In this document: positions 11,051-21,078 of the stretch, piece after piece | How positions within the stretch are numbered: the stretch's first letter is position 1 | Layout of the letters: each line of letters begins with the position of its first letter | Assembly: GCA_933207985.1 (NCBI GenBank) | Contig: OW240921.1 | Location: forward strand, 117,276,614 to 117,340,613 | Source: Pelobates cultripes | Lineage: Eukaryota > Chordata > Amphibia > Anura > Pelobatidae | DNA length: 64,000 nt | Reading direction: 5' to 3' | The notes under the pieces: generated by a model | Databases searched by the model: none | What the model saw: only the letters and a program-made list of their open reading frames with translations | Told to the model about the DNA's origin: nothing | Position numbers and translations under genes: made by a program

Positions 11051-14000
11051 TACATATATTCCAATATAATGCAGGCGCAACCTTCTTTCTTTCTTTTTTA
11101 CGTTTACATTGTGGGGTGTAAGGGAACCCCATGGTCTATAGGTGTGCTGCCATTTTTTAGATTTACAGTTTCTGTGGCCTGCTAGCGCTGATCCATTCCT
11201 GATCTTTATTGATCCGTATCCTAAAACGTGTATTATTCACATATATAAAATATATTTTATTAGAATATACCCTCCACGTAGAAAAGAGCCAGAATAAATT
11301 TATAAAATGAAACACAGAAAGCTGGATCAATTTCATATTCCAGCCTCTTTTTAATTCATGGGAAACAAAATGAATTTCCCTCCCCCCTCACCCCCCCATC
11401 TTTCATTGCAATAATGTAATAGAGAGCCTAGAACTAAGGGTTTAGTGGCTTAACGTTCTCAGCAGTTTTATACTGGAAAGATTTGTTCGTTCTGTATCGG
11501 TTTTAGAAATTGATGCATATTTTTTTTAAACTAAATTATAATTTTTATTTTAATAATCAAATAAAGTTTTCACTTTTATTTTCATTACTTTCTATTTTCC
11601 AATTATTTTTCATGTTTTTTTTTTTGTTTTTTTTAACCCAATCAATAATTTATATATTTTTTTGTTTTTAATTTTGAAAAATATATATTATGAGTTAATA
11701 CTTGAAATATTTTAGTAGTGGATCATGTATTCTGCACACAGAACGCACATCGCTGCCATGTTACATACCACCACCAACCTTCAGACTTCGTGTCTCTTCC
11801 TTTTTCTCTTTTGTCTTTCTTTAGTTTTTTACCCAAAGCTTCGTCACCAGTTGACGGACATATCTCAGCGCTGCCCTCGCTTACTCCGGTCAGATCAGGC
11901 ATGTTGTAACTAAGCGACAAACTGGAGTTATGAGATCCCAAGGGATCGTCTTCCCCTAAAGCTTGAAGCTGCAGAAGTCGCTTTATTAAAAACCTACAAG
12001 AAAATCAAATGAAAATGAGAAAAAAAGCCCAGCTGGACACGGAGTGTGACGATTAACAGACATTTTTACAAGGACACAATCACCCGGGTAACAGCTCAAA
12101 CACATTCTGTAGCATTTACTGGGAATGTGCCCTGCATTGGAAATCCACACAAGCTAACAGTGATTGCTATCTGTGACAAACTCCCCTTTTTCTGTGAGTT
12201 TGCCACAAGTTTTTGGAGGGGCCTGTTTGCCAGCCTCCAACCCTGTGACTATGGCCCCTACAATAGAACTGGCTAATATACTCCAAACAGGCTCTGTTCG
12301 TGCAATTGGGACTATATGGTTCGTTTAGCAAACAACCGCACGAACAGAGACCACCCTGGAGCTTGTTAACACCTATTAACAGCTTGGAACGTTTCTCACC
12401 GCAGTGTTCTAATTGTTCGACTGGGTGGCCGCGAACAACCACGGGGTGGCGGCCATCTTGTTCGCATGAAACTCATGGAACTGAAATCGGATAAAGAAAC
12501 TCCCGAACACTGCTGAACTTCCATCATCGCCTGCGTTTGTTTATATTCAGCTTAGAAGGGCACTGTTTGGTGAGATCATTCATCTGGATTAAGGGAACAA
12601 GCTCCAGGGTAAGACTATAGACTCCGTTCGTTTGCAAACTACCGAACTAGACCGGCCACAAGCCCTGATTCTCTGGAACTGTTTTGGGCATGAAACCATG
12701 CTTGCGGCCAGTCAAAAAGAGACTTCCATGAAACCTTCAAACCCCTGCTCTGATCTGGGTGATTTTTGGATATGTTGTTCACCCAGATCAGGGCTATCCG
12801 GGGATGTAAACACTACACAAACACACACATTCTGCATTCATTATATACACACACTACACAAACAGTCACTTCATTAACTATACACACTACACAAACAGTC
12901 AATTCATTAACTATACACACTACACAAACACACCCTGCATTAATTATATACACACTACACAAATACACACTGCTCCCCTGTATAAACACATTGCATGCAC
13001 TACATGTGGCATGTATATTTTGTGCATTTACCTTTAGAAAATGTTTATTTTTTCAAAATGATAAATGTTCAGAATATCAGCATGTTATCGGCTATCGGCC
13101 TGAAAGTTCACAGATTATCGGTATCGGCTCTAAAAAAATCAATATCGATCGATCCCTAGAACTACACTCTGGGGGATTGCTATAATAACTATACTCCCCT
13201 GAGTATAAATCACTAAGCTCTTGTAAGAGCTTGTTCCTGCTATGCTCTCTGGACTGAGAGAGGTCTACCCACTGGAAGCTGGATCCTGGTCATAGGTCCA
13301 GGGTGGGTAGGAGACGGCGAGATCCCAACCAAGCTGCGACCGTTCATTGGGTTTGCAGTAGTTATGGTGTTCCAGCGCAGTGCTTATGGTACTTGTTAGT
13401 ACCAGGAAGCAGCGCTTGACGGAGGTACCTGGTTGGGGTGCCAGGCGGTCCGTCACACTATTTGCAAGGAAGCGGCTAAGGACTACATGCCCCATGAAGC
13501 TCAGTCAGCCTTACTGTTAGAGCACCATAGGAAATACAGTTTACGGTGCTATTAATGATTGTTTTACAGAAAATGATTCCAATGATGAAGCACCAACCGA
13601 TGTGCTGGCTAAACATCATGGGAGTTCTCATACTAAATCGGTTCCGTGAATGAGGCTGATATTGCTCAAACAAAGATTCACCAGAATAATCAATGTGATA
13701 CATAAGTCTTAAACACAAAATAATAGTTACCGTCTTTCGTCCTTCGCTTTGATGAATTTACTTTCAACTCGAGCAATTTCATCCGAAAGAGATGCGTTTT
13801 CCTTTTAAAAAGAAAAAGAAGAATATATTTTTCACAAAGTTCCGAACATCATATAGAAACAGAAAGCAAAAATATTACTATATATGGCTGGAGGGAACAT
13901 CAGGGATTGGATGACTTGGCCAGAGAAAAGGCTGTAGTATTCACCGGTCTAAATATAGATTACAAATGTTAAATACATTGCATGTTCTCTGGACGCTTAC

Positions 14001-17000
14001 AGCGAGCTATAATAATTAACCCACGTCTCTGGACGCTTACAGCGAGCTATAATAATTAACCCACGTCTCTGGACGCTTACAGCGAGCTATAATAATTAAC
14101 CCACGTCTCTGGACGCTTACAGCGAGCTATAATAATTAACCCACGTCTCTGGATGCTGACAGCGAGCTATAATAATTAACCCACGTCTCTGGATGCTGAC
14201 AGCGAGCTATAATAATTAACCCACGTCTCTGGATGCTTACAGCGAGCTATAATAATTAACCCACATCTCTGGATGCTTACAGCGAGCTATAATAATTAAC
14301 CCACGTCTCTGGACGCTTACAGCGAACTATAATAATTAAGCCTCGTCTCTGGACGCTTACAGGGAGCCATAATCAAGCCACGTCTCTGGATGCTTACAGC
14401 GAGCTATAATAATTAACCCACGTCTCTGGACGCTTACAACGAGCTATAATAATTAACCCACGTCTCTGGACGCTTACAGCGAGCTATAATAATTAACCCA
14501 CGTCTCTGGACGCTTACAACGAGCTATAATAATTAACCCACGTCTCTGGACGCTTACAGCGAACTATAATAATTAAGCCACGTCTCTGGACGCTTACAGG
14601 GAGCCATAATCAAGCCACGTCTCTGGATGCTTACAGCGAGCTATAATAATTAACCCACGTCTCTGGACGCTTACAACGAGCTATAATAATTAACCCACGT
14701 CTCTGCACGCTTACAGCGAGCTATAATAATTAACCCACGTCTCTGGACGCTTACAGTGAGCTATAATAATTAACCCACGTCTCTGGACGCTTACAACGAG
14801 CTATAATAATTAACCCACGTCTCTGGACGCTTACAGCGAGCTATAATAATTAACCCACGTCTCTGGACGCTTACAACGAGCTATAATAATTAACCCACGT
14901 CTCTGGATGCTTACAGCGAGCTATAATAATTAACCAACGTCTCTGGACGCTTACAGAGAGCTATAATAATTAACCCACATCTCTGCAGGCAGGCAGGCAG
15001 GCACGCTCTAAACCAGCACACCCATCACTTCCATTAGCTTTGTGAAAACATCCCTGGCTGTCTGAGTGTCTGTTTTACAAAAGTACCGAATTTTATTTTT
15101 AATAATGTGTCAAAAAAAATAAATGACATACTCCAGCAAGCCGAAGTGCTTTGTGTGTCTGGAGTATTCCTTTAAACTACACTATACAGAGACTGCTTCC
15201 CGACCGAGAAATACTGAACACTGTGCTCATACAATAACCAAGCAATATCGCCAAAGTACCGTAATGTGTTAAATTAAAGAATAATCGCATGGCCAATTCG
15301 GTTCAACACACATGCTGCAGGTAAATCCACCTTGAATTTAGCAGAAAATTTTTTTGGATGTTATAACAAACACTGCCCACATGATGGCAGTAGAAAACAT
15401 GGTAAAAAGATCCATTTTATGACATATGGGTGAAGGCCACCAGGAGGCACCAGCACTCATACAATTCACTGGTGGGATCACCTAACAGACTCGCCATATT
15501 CACAACGGAGGGGGGCACTATAGGGAGCTAGGGCGCCAGGAAAACAATTCAGTTTATCTTTAATGTGTTTCCTGTGATGATTTAACTATTGGTTGAGTGT
15601 TTGTTGACCTCAGCCATCAGTTAAGAAACACACGGCGGTTATCAAGAAAATGGAGCAAGGGCAATTTATTAAAACTGCTCAATTACAGTCAAATAACGCA
15701 CAATACAAAATATAGGTTATGGGTTTTCACTAAAATAAAATATGTCAGATTTGGAAAAAGATTCCCAGCTCAGCATCTTTGTCTTTTTATAGAGCTTGCC
15801 GTTAGTATATTAATTTGCTACAAGTACATAGAATTTAGGAGGATATTTTAAACGGGATTAAAAAAAAATAAAGAAAACCATTACTAACCTGCTTTCGTGG
15901 AATTAAGATAGAAAACTATTTACATCAGAGGTGACTGATAATTATCGTATAATAAATACTCACAAATATCATCGCTTTGGCAACTCGTTTTAGCCGCAGA
16001 CACTTTAATCTGTACTTTTCTTTGTGACTTCTTTTCATCATCTTTTTACTTTTAATTTCTGGATACACGTGACGTGGAGGGAGAGAGCTCAGCAGGCTCA
16101 TACTGCGGAGAGACAGAGGAACTTATTATAAAGCACTCCACATGCAGTAGCGCAGTATGATGACTATTATAAAGCACTCCACATGCAGTAGCGCAGTATG
16201 ATGACTATTATAAAGCACTCCACATGCAGTAGCGCAGCATGAGGACTATTATAAAGCACTCCACATGCAGTAGCGCAGTATGATGACTATTATAAAGCAC
16301 TCCACATGCAGTAGCGCAGTATGATGACTATTATAAAGCACTCCACATGCAGTAGCGCAGTATGATGAATATTATAAAGCACTCCACATGCAGTAGCGCA
16401 GTATGATGAATATTATAAAGCACTCCACATGCAGTAGCGCAGTATGATGACTATTATAAAGCACTCCACATGCAGTAGCGCAGTATGATGACTATTATAA
16501 AGCACTCCACATGCAGTAGCGCAGTATGATGAATATTATAAAGCACTCCACATGCAGTAGCGCAGTATGAGGACTATTATAAAGCACTCCACATGCAGTA
16601 GCGCAGTATGAGGACTATTATAAAGCACTCCACATGCAGTAGCGCAGTATGATGACTATTATAAAGCACTCCACATGCAGTAGCGCAGTATGATGACTAT
16701 TATAAAGCACTCCACATGCAGTAGCGCAGTATGATGAATATTATAAAGCACTCCACATGCAGTAGCGCTATTATAAAGCACTCCACATGCAGTAACGTAG
16801 TATGATGACTATTATAAAGCACTCCACATGCAGTAGCGCAGTATGATGAATATTATAAAGCACTCCACATGCAGTAGCGCAGTATGAGGACTATTATAAA
16901 GCACTCCACATGCAGTAGCGCAGTATGAGGACTATTATAAAGCACTCCACATGCAGTAGCGCAGTATGATGAATATTATAAAGCACTCCACATGCAGTAA

Positions 17001-17510
17001 CGTAGTATGATGACTATTATAAAGCACTCCACATGCAGTAGCGCAGTATGATGAATATTATAAAGCACTCCACATGCAGTAGCGCAGTATGATGAATATT
17101 ATAAAGCACTCCACATGCAGTAACGTAGTATGATGACTATTATAAAGCACTCCACATGCAGTAGCGCAGTATGATGACTATTATAAAGCACTCCACATGC
17201 AGTAGCGCAGTATGAGGACTATTATAAAGCACTCCACATGCAGTAGCGCAGTATGGAGGTTCAGGTCCATCAGCACACAAGGTGTTAATGACCAAGCTCC
17301 TTTACTTATTGGGCCCCTGGACTAATCCCCCTTGCCAGCCTCATACAGCGAGATTTACTAACCTGGGAGAAACAGCGAGCGCTACACATTAGAGACAGTG
17401 AGCCGCACTTACATCCTGAGACCACGCAGAGCGCTAAACACTGGAGACAGGGTGTGAGCCGAGTAAACAAGCTGAGAACGCGCCCAGGATGGTTGGCTGG
17501 TTCGCTCTGT
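3115..17510 (-). CDS. tbrg1: TBRG1 (NIAM) gene, partial at its 3' end
   Basis: Transforming growth factor beta regulator 1, the nuclear interactor of ARF and Mdm2; in mammals it restrains growth by promoting p53 acetylation and opposing Mdm2. Eight coding exons on the minus strand were joined by eye: 16102-15964, 13801-13731, 11993-11779, 10150-10011, 7779-7633, 6295-6198, 5741-5625 and 3257-3115. Each has AG/GT borders and phases are consistent, giving 356 codons plus one base. The N-terminus MSLLSSLPPRHVYP, the basic coiled-coil part, the FYRN region (exons at 10.1 and 7.7 kb) and the FYRC region (6.3, 5.7 and 3.2 kb) appear in family order. The C-terminal exon lies left of 3115, probably outside the window. 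Introns are filled with minisatellites, MITEs, an LTR and an L1-like insertion. The reading frame is uninterrupted, so the gene is probably functional. Confidence 0.93.
3637..5175 (+). mobile_element. L1-like non-autonomous retrotransposon in TBRG1 intron 8
   Basis: Plus-strand insertion of about 1.5 kb ending in AATAAAACTTT plus a long A tract (5140-5175). A short A-rich direct repeat, AAAAAAATCAA, is seen near 3637 and again at about 5168, a plausible TSD. The 5' part holds a proline-rich open stretch (3645-4193) with the LxxILNRFWDTLMKRQQAA segment also hinted at in the LINE pieces at 0.3 and 38.7 kb. There is no endonuclease or RT domain. The rest is non-coding 3' sequence. Confidence 0.55.
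5176..5624. other. TBRG1 intron 8, nothing recognised
   Basis: AT-rich intron sequence between the retrotransposon tail and the exon at 5625. No repeat ends or open frames of note. Confidence 0.4.
5625..5741 (-). CDS. tbrg1: TBRG1 coding exon 7 (FYRC core)
   Basis: The acceptor TTCCTCCAG/GGG and donor AAG/GTAAAA bound a 117-nt exon encoding GKRTSTPSSDHAGAYFFGF and then THPTIQNLVQSCPGARKC. The FGFTHPTIQNLVQSCPGA string is the most diagnostic TBRG1 FYRC motif. The segment before it (GKRTSTPSSDHAGA) is diverged from mammals. Confidence 0.92.
6198..6295 (-). CDS. tbrg1: TBRG1 coding exon 6 (start of FYRC)
   Basis: Begins after TTTTTGCAG and ends at ACG/GTATGG. It encodes FEIVPEDDPQSSIAASSA followed by HECHSILLNTIATA. 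FEIVPEDDP is the first strand of the FYRC domain shared with KMT2-family proteins and matches TBRG1 closely. Confidence 0.92.
6786..7200. mobile_element. Degenerate TTAA-flanked MITE (Kolobok/T2-like)
   Basis: Starts TTAAAGGGACACTAAAGGCA at 6786. The body (TTTAAGGCGG... CACTAGAGCCGC... TTTCCTATCAG) resembles other MITEs in the window. The right end is eroded somewhere near 7200 and no clean CCTTTAA terminus was found. It lies in TBRG1 intron 6. Confidence 0.45.
7633..7779 (-). CDS. tbrg1: TBRG1 coding exon 5 (FYRN)
   Basis: The acceptor CCTCCACAG/ATT and donor CAG/GTAGGT bound exactly 49 codons. They encode IVSDRPGFHDKAAIYPVGFC, a strand with MRNPDQQCLYTCQIKDGG, and GPQ at the end. This is the FYRN motif (aIYPvGf.StR) of TBRG1. 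Both exon ends are in phase 0. Confidence 0.93.
7860..8561. other. TBRG1 intron 5, nothing recognised
   Basis: AT-rich intron with several A/T homopolymer runs (7970-7981, 8300-8316). No terminal repeats or reading frames of note. Confidence 0.4.
8562..9062 (+). mobile_element. Kolobok/T2-type MITE, copy 1
   Basis: A 501-bp element that starts TTAAAGGACCACTATAGTGC and ends GTGGTCCTTTAA, with TTAA at both borders. Inner blocks include a GC-rich central part with an imperfect palindrome (GCTGAATGCGC...GCGCATTCAGC) and TCTCACTGTGA/TCACAGTGAGA. TTAAAGG ends with TTAA duplications are the known signature of Xenopus T2/Kolobok MITEs. A second copy follows 53 bp downstream and an inverted copy lies at 44442. 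Confidence 0.8.
9116..9595 (+). mobile_element. Kolobok/T2-type MITE, copy 2
   Basis: A 480-bp element in the same orientation and family as the copy at 8562. It starts TTAAAGGACCACTATAGTGC and ends TATAGTGGTCCTTTAA. It differs from copy 1 by several small indels, so the pair is probably two insertions or an old duplication rather than a very recent one. Confidence 0.8.
10011..10150 (-). CDS. tbrg1: TBRG1 coding exon 4 (start of FYRN)
   Basis: The acceptor TTTCCGTAG/CTG and donor GAG/GTGACG bound this exon. It encodes a lysine-rich linker (VKKSTKKTRAPEGSCKK), then WVQPIPLDSCGRPVFP and ITLEGLTVYSLGE. GRPVFPI..GLTVYSLGE is the conserved entry to the FYRN domain. Confidence 0.93.
10440..10730. 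repeat. Interspersed repeat with GGGGATTATACCAC motif
   Basis: The string GTGGGGATTATACCAC occurs twice about 197 bp apart (near 10451 and 10648). Each is followed some 35-45 bp later by a similar segment around GTAAAATGTGAGTA / GTAAATTGTGAGTA. This is a repeat of unknown class in TBRG1 intron 4. Confidence 0.4.
10992..11048. repeat. (TA)n microsatellite
   Basis: An uninterrupted AT dinucleotide run of nearly 60 bp in TBRG1 intron 4. Confidence 0.95.
11049..11778. other. TBRG1 intron 4, AT-rich, nothing recognised
   Basis: Strongly AT-rich intron sequence with homopolymer T runs (11520-11700). No element ends found. Confidence 0.4.
11779..11993 (-). CDS. tbrg1: TBRG1 coding exon 3 (basic linker)
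   Basis: The acceptor TTCTTGTAG/GTTTTT and donor GAAG/GTTGGT bound a 215-nt exon. It encodes FLIKRLLQLQALGEDD, a serine-rich part and GKKLKKDKREKGRDTKSE. KRLLQLQAL completes the leucine-rich coiled coil begun in the previous exon. The lysine-rich end is a likely nuclear-localisation stretch. Confidence 0.92.
12172..13457 (+). mobile_element. Solo LTR, about 1.29 kb, family A
   Basis: Begins TGTGACAAACTCCCC and ends GGTCCGTCACA, the TG...CA boundaries of an LTR. It is flanked by near-identical 5-bp repeats (CTATC at 12167-12171, CTATT at 13458-13462). A TATA-like GAGTATAAATC sits near 13200, about 250 bp before the end, consistent with plus-strand sense. A segment containing TGGCGGCCATCTTGTTCGC is repeated in inverted orientation at 34.5 kb, and the distal part matches (inverted) 32.93-33.25 kb. 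CGAAC motifs recur through it. It sits in TBRG1 intron 3. Confidence 0.7.
12800..12990. repeat. ACACTACACAAACA tandem repeat inside the LTR
   Basis: Imperfect repeats of a unit of about 40 bp (TATACACACTACACAAACAGTCA...) in the U3-like part of the solo LTR at 12172. Confidence 0.7.
13731..13801 (-). CDS. tbrg1: TBRG1 coding exon 2 (coiled coil)
   Basis: The acceptor TTTTTAAAAG/GAAAACG and donor ACG/GTAACT bound a 71-nt exon encoding ENASLSDEIARVESKFIKAK and DERR. It is the heptad-like N-terminal helix of TBRG1. The arginine codon is split with the next exon. Confidence 0.9.
13979..14990. repeat. 40-bp minisatellite in TBRG1 intron 2
   Basis: About 25 tandem copies of a 40-bp unit (GTCTCTGGACGCTTACAGCG then AGCTATAATAATTAACCCAC). 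Variants (GACGC/GATGC, CAGCG/CAACG) and a shortened unit at about 14357 recur together at about 14597, so blocks of several units have been copied as higher-order repeats. It ends in a (GGCA)n run at 14985-15002. Confidence 0.95.
15003..15963. other. TBRG1 intron 2 with MITE half-sites
   Basis: Contains solitary MITE-like pieces (GTCTGGAGTATTCCTTTAAA at 15158-15177 and CACTATAGGGAGCTAGGGCG near 15516) without paired ends. The rest is AT-rich unique-looking sequence. Confidence 0.4.
15964..16102 (-). CDS. tbrg1: TBRG1 start-codon exon
   Basis: The acceptor CTCTCCGCAG is followed by T and the ATG at 16101-16099; the donor is TTT/GTGAGT. The 46 codons encode MSLLSSLPPRHVYPEIKSKK, then MMKRSHKEKYRLKCLRLKRV and AKAMIF. 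The MSLL start and the KxxEKYRLKxLRLxRxAKA block match TBRG1. The basic run is a likely nuclear-localisation signal. The start is chosen because it matches the family N-terminus and lies one base after the splice junction. Confidence 0.93.
16120..17255. repeat. 41-bp minisatellite just upstream of the TBRG1 start exon
   Basis: About 28 tandem copies of a 41-bp unit (TATTATAAAGCACTCCACAT then GCAGTAGCGCAGTATGATGAC). Units differ at few sites (TGATGA/TGAGGA, GACTAT/GAATAT, a TAACGTAGT variant), and the variants recur in blocks. The array begins only about 20 bp from the splice acceptor of the start-codon exon, so it occupies nearly all of intron 1. Confidence 0.95.
17413..17510 (-). other. tbrg1: Putative TBRG1 5' untranslated exon
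   Basis: On the minus strand CTCAGGAT/GTAAGT forms a consensus donor at 17412-17411 in a GC-rich block that precedes the start-codon exon. An alternative donor, CCCAG/GTTAGT, lies near 17366. The transcription start is not visible, so the upstream limit is approximate. Confidence 0.45.
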
Positions 17511-17570
17511 GGGTGGAATCTCGTTGAGCGCATGCGCCGTACAGGGTGGGCGGAGCTTGTAGCAGGACAT
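17511..17570 (-). promoter_or_regulatory. TBRG1 promoter region: NRF1 site and GC box
   Basis: A perfect NRF1-type palindrome GCGCATGCGC lies at 17528-17537 and a GC box GGGTGGGCGGAGC at about 17545-17557. Both are typical of TATA-less CpG promoters of housekeeping genes and lie upstream of the minus-strand gene. Confidence 0.6.
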
Positions 17571-17576
17571 TTGCAT

Positions 17577-17900
17577 TAAAGTGACAGTGTACCTGGATTA
17601 CACACTGGCTATTCAATAAAGTGAGAACTAGTACCTCAAATCTATTTTATCATAATAATTCATCAAAGGAAATAGATTTTTGTTTTTAAATGAAATTCAT
17701 ATAAAAATCATGAAATTCCTCCACCAGAAACCTATGCTTTGTGTTGGACATTGAATCATAGTCCCTGCGTCACTCCCCGACACGTTTCACCGTTTACAAT
17801 CCACCAATAAAGTCACGACCCATTGAAACGTTAACGAGACACCATGGGCACCATCACCACTTCATCTCATTGAACTGGTCTGAGTGCAGTGTCCCTTTAA
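17577..17900. mobile_element. Possible degenerate TTAA MITE
   Basis: ATTAAAGTGACAGTGTACC near 17577 and CAGTGTCCCTTTAATAA at 17888-17904 could be the two ends of an eroded Kolobok-type MITE. The interior was not matched to other copies. Confidence 0.35.
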
Positions 17901-17939
17901 TAACAATAATCACATTGAGGTTAAATCCACCTCTAATGG

Positions 17940-18905
17940 CTGTCTGCCATGCACGTGTTGCATGAGGACATCCAGCGTCAAGACAAACCCCATGGGGAGT
18001 CTATGCTTTGCTATGGGGAACGCCTAATGTTCTCATGGCCTCACATCCAGTCTATTGCCAAATCCTGTAAATTCCATCTTAAAAACATAGCCCATATCCG
18101 CCCCTTTCTTACGCAAGATGCTACCAAGGAGCTTGTCCATGCTCTAGTAATTTTCTACATGGATTATTGTAACTCTCTCCTAATTGGTCTTCCCAAAAGC
18201 CGTATTGCCCCGCTACAGTCCATAATGAATGCTGCTGCCAGACTGATTTTTTTCTGTAGTCGGTCCTCTCACACCTCACCCCTCTGTCAGTCCTTACATT
18301 GGCTTCCTGTATCCTATAGGAGTCAATTAAAGGTACTAATTCACACCTATAAAGCACTGAACAATTCTAGCCCCTCTTATATCTCTTTACTGAACCATAG
18401 GTATGCCCCTTCTCGGTCTCTCCGCTCTGCCTGTGACCTTCTCCTGTCCGCTGCTCGCACCCGTACGGCCAACTCACGCTTGCAGGACTTCTCGCGGGCA
18501 GCTCCCTTCCTATGGAATAGCCTGCCTACCGCCATCAGTCTCTCCCCTAGTCTTCAATCCTTTAAGAAGTGCTTTAAAACCCATCTCTTTAGGAAAGCTT
18601 ATGGCCTCCCAGAGTAACCTCTACCTTACATACCTGTCTCCTGCTCTCTCCTATAGGGCAGTGCTTTACTCTCTCCTCCAGCTCTGCTTCACTCCCACCT
18701 TATTTGATCGCTATTCCCTGTCCTAATGTGTTTTACACCCCACCTTCTATAGACTGTAAGCTCGTTTGAGCAGGTTCCTCTTCAACAATAGGTTCCTGTA
18801 AGTTTTTTGTATTTGTCCTATTTATAGTTAAATCCACCCTCTCATAATATTGTAAAGCGCTACGGAATCTGTTGGCGCTATATAAATGCCAATAATAATA
18901 ATAAT
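17940..18905 (+). mobile_element. L2-clade LINE, 5'-truncated 3' end
   Basis: The open stretch at 17949-18617 (222 codons) encodes the post-RT C-terminal region of an L2-type LINE. Diagnostic strings are ALVIFYMDYCNSLLIGLPKS, SLHWLPVSYRSQLKVLIHTY and the closing FKKCFKTHLFRKAYGL. It is followed by the characteristic tail (TGTAAGCTCGTTTGAGCAGG, then GTAAAGCGCTACGGAATCTG, then GCGCTATATAAAT) and an (AATA)n end at 18890-18905. The catalytic RT core and endonuclease are missing. The remaining frame has no stops, so decay is modest. Confidence 0.85.
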
Positions 18906-19182
18906 GGCAAGTGACACAAGTGCACATTAGTTTCCCCAAACTGCCTGAAGTGTTTAAAGGGCTCGAGCTCTAATTGTACGGCAATGCAGTTGTTGTGGGA
19001 GAGATTTTCTTAAGGGTTCGTCATTCCGTTTCTTCCCTCTGATACTTCCACTTTTGCGAATAATTTGCATTAGGTTTTAGGTCGGGACGTTATTTTGTCG
19101 TCTAAGTTGTCCAAAGAAATAGGATAGACGTTGAGATAAAAAGGATGGGCTTTACAAGAAATACCATTATTTAAGAGAAAAA
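18906..19182. other. Intergenic, nothing recognised
   Basis: Unique-looking sequence between the L2 fragment and the 86-bp satellite. Confidence 0.4.
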
Positions 19183-19962
19183 TTATTTTAAAAAAATTAC
19201 GTGCACTGTAAACGTTAGATTACAGTTAGTTATAATGGGTGGGTTTATATTATTAAAGGGACACTCCAGGCTCCCACACATTAGATGCACTGTGTAGGTT
19301 AGGTTACAGTTAGTTATACTCGGTGGGTTTATATTATTAAAGGGACACTCCAGGCTCCCACACATGCTAGGTGCACTGTGTAGGTTAGGTTACAGTTAGT
19401 TATACTGGGTGGGTTTATATTATTAAAGGGACACTCCAGGCTCCCACACACGTTAGGTGCACTGTGTAGGTTAGGTTACAGTTATACTGGGTGGGTTTAT
19501 ACTATGAAAGGGACACTCCAGGCTCCCACACACGTGAGATGCACTGTGTAGGTTAGGTTACAGTTATACTGGGTGGGTTTATATTATTAAAGGGACACTC
19601 CAGGTTCCCACACACGTTAGGTGCACTGTGTAGGTTAGGTTACAGTTAGTTATACTGGGTGGGTTTATATTATTAAAGGAACACTCCAGGCTCCCACACA
19701 CGTTAGATGCACTGTGTAGGTTAGGTTACAGTTAGTTATACTGGGTGGGTTTATATTATTAAAGGGACACTCCAGGCTCCCACACACGTTAGGTGCACTG
19801 TGTAGGTTAGGTTACAGTTAGTTATACTGGGTGGGTTTATATTATTAAAGGGACACTCCAGGCTCCCACACACGTTAGATGCACTGTGTAGGTTAGGTTA
19901 CAGTTAGTTATACTGGGTGGGTTTATATTATTAAAGGGACACTCCAGGCTCCCACACACGTG
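19183..19962 (+). repeat. 86-bp satellite array, forward orientation
   Basis: About nine tandem units of about 86 bp. Each carries TTAAAGGGACACTCCAGGCT, CCCACACACGTTAGGTGCAC and GTTACAGTTAGTTATACTGG. Every unit therefore contains one TTAAAGGGACACTCC, the terminal motif of Kolobok-type MITEs, which suggests the array grew from a MITE end. The same unit occurs in opposite orientation at 24.2-25.3 kb. Confidence 0.95.
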
Positions 19963-20585
19963 AAATGCACTTTTGAAGTGCCTCTTTGATCACTATTTGT
20001 ATTTTTTTGTGTTTGTATTAATAATTATCATTTTTTTTTTTATCTCTGAGAATTGGTTGTATTTGCAGCAATTGGAAGCGTCCATAGAAGTAAAATGTAT
20101 ATATACTTACTGTCATTTTCTGTTTATGAAGAAACATGCAGAAAAATAAAGTAATATAAATGTTTTCTCGTGTTAATAGGATCTAATTTCTTTGTGCTAA
20201 CCAGATAGGAGAGTGACTATTTCTGTGCGCTATATAGAGTTAAAATACCCAGCGTGGGATGGTGTCAGCTCCCAGTACAGACAGACATCGCACTGGGTCC
20301 TAATTTGAGATCCCATGGTACCCGCAGGTTAAATAATTATTAACGATACAAATAATATACAGATAATTATTCAGAATATGAAAAATATATTTTATTTGTT
20401 CAGTGGGGTGATCAGTGTGATAAGAGAGAATTGGAAATTGAGTTAACAAGTTATGAAAGAAATCTACCGTCTAAACAAATAAACATATTGAAGACCTTGG
20501 AATTCTGGAGTTCAATAATATAATGGCACATTTCTGCTCTTATATAATGAATGCAATGCAATTTAGCCGTGACGTCACTATTATT
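19963..20585 (+). repeat. Duplicated flank, copy 1 (OR side)
   Basis: A segment of about 600 bp repeated in the same orientation at about 25710-26220. Shared strings include TTGTATTTGCAGCAATTG, GTGTTAATAGGATCTAATTT, GTGCGCTATATAGAGTTAAA and ATGGCACATTTCTGCTCTTA. The two copies differ by substitutions and small indels. Copy 1 leads directly into the 3' side of the olfactory receptor. Confidence 0.85.
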
Positions 20586-21078
20586 GGCAAACATTGCAAA
20601 TGTATGGCATTCCATAAAGTGGAATAATGTCTGTATCCGAAATAGCTGCCAGAACACGTCTATCAAAACATTATATCCAGGCTAGCGCAGTTTACGTTTA
20701 TCATTTTGGGACCATATAAAGTGTAACAGATATACTTATAGGTCCACAAGGGATCTAATTTTGAAATTGTGACTGGATTATTAATTAAAGTCAGAAATTC
20801 CAAAAAGGACAAAATTGTCAAATTGGAAACATTCTTCCAATTCAGCTACTTTCTCCTTAAAATTCATTTTCTCTTTTACTCGTTAGAAACCGAGCTGACA
20901 TTTTTTAGCACACTTTCAGACATTATATCAGTGACTAGTGACTTCTGACACAGAGAACTGGTTCTTCTACAGGTTAGTAATCATAGGTAGAGCATAAATG
21001 AGGGTTTACGGACTAAATCTCATTCTGTAAAATGCACGAATATAAAAACGTTTGTACTGGATTTTGGTTGTCAAGGTA
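20586..21078. other. 3' flank of the olfactory receptor gene
   Basis: AT-rich unique-looking sequence downstream of the receptor stop codon. It should contain the 3' UTR. No strong polyadenylation signal was singled out. Confidence 0.4.

Noticed and set aside
13979..17255. Regular repeats that could suggest a CRISPR array
   Set aside because: Units are directly tandem without unique spacers, in introns of a vertebrate gene; they are minisatellites.
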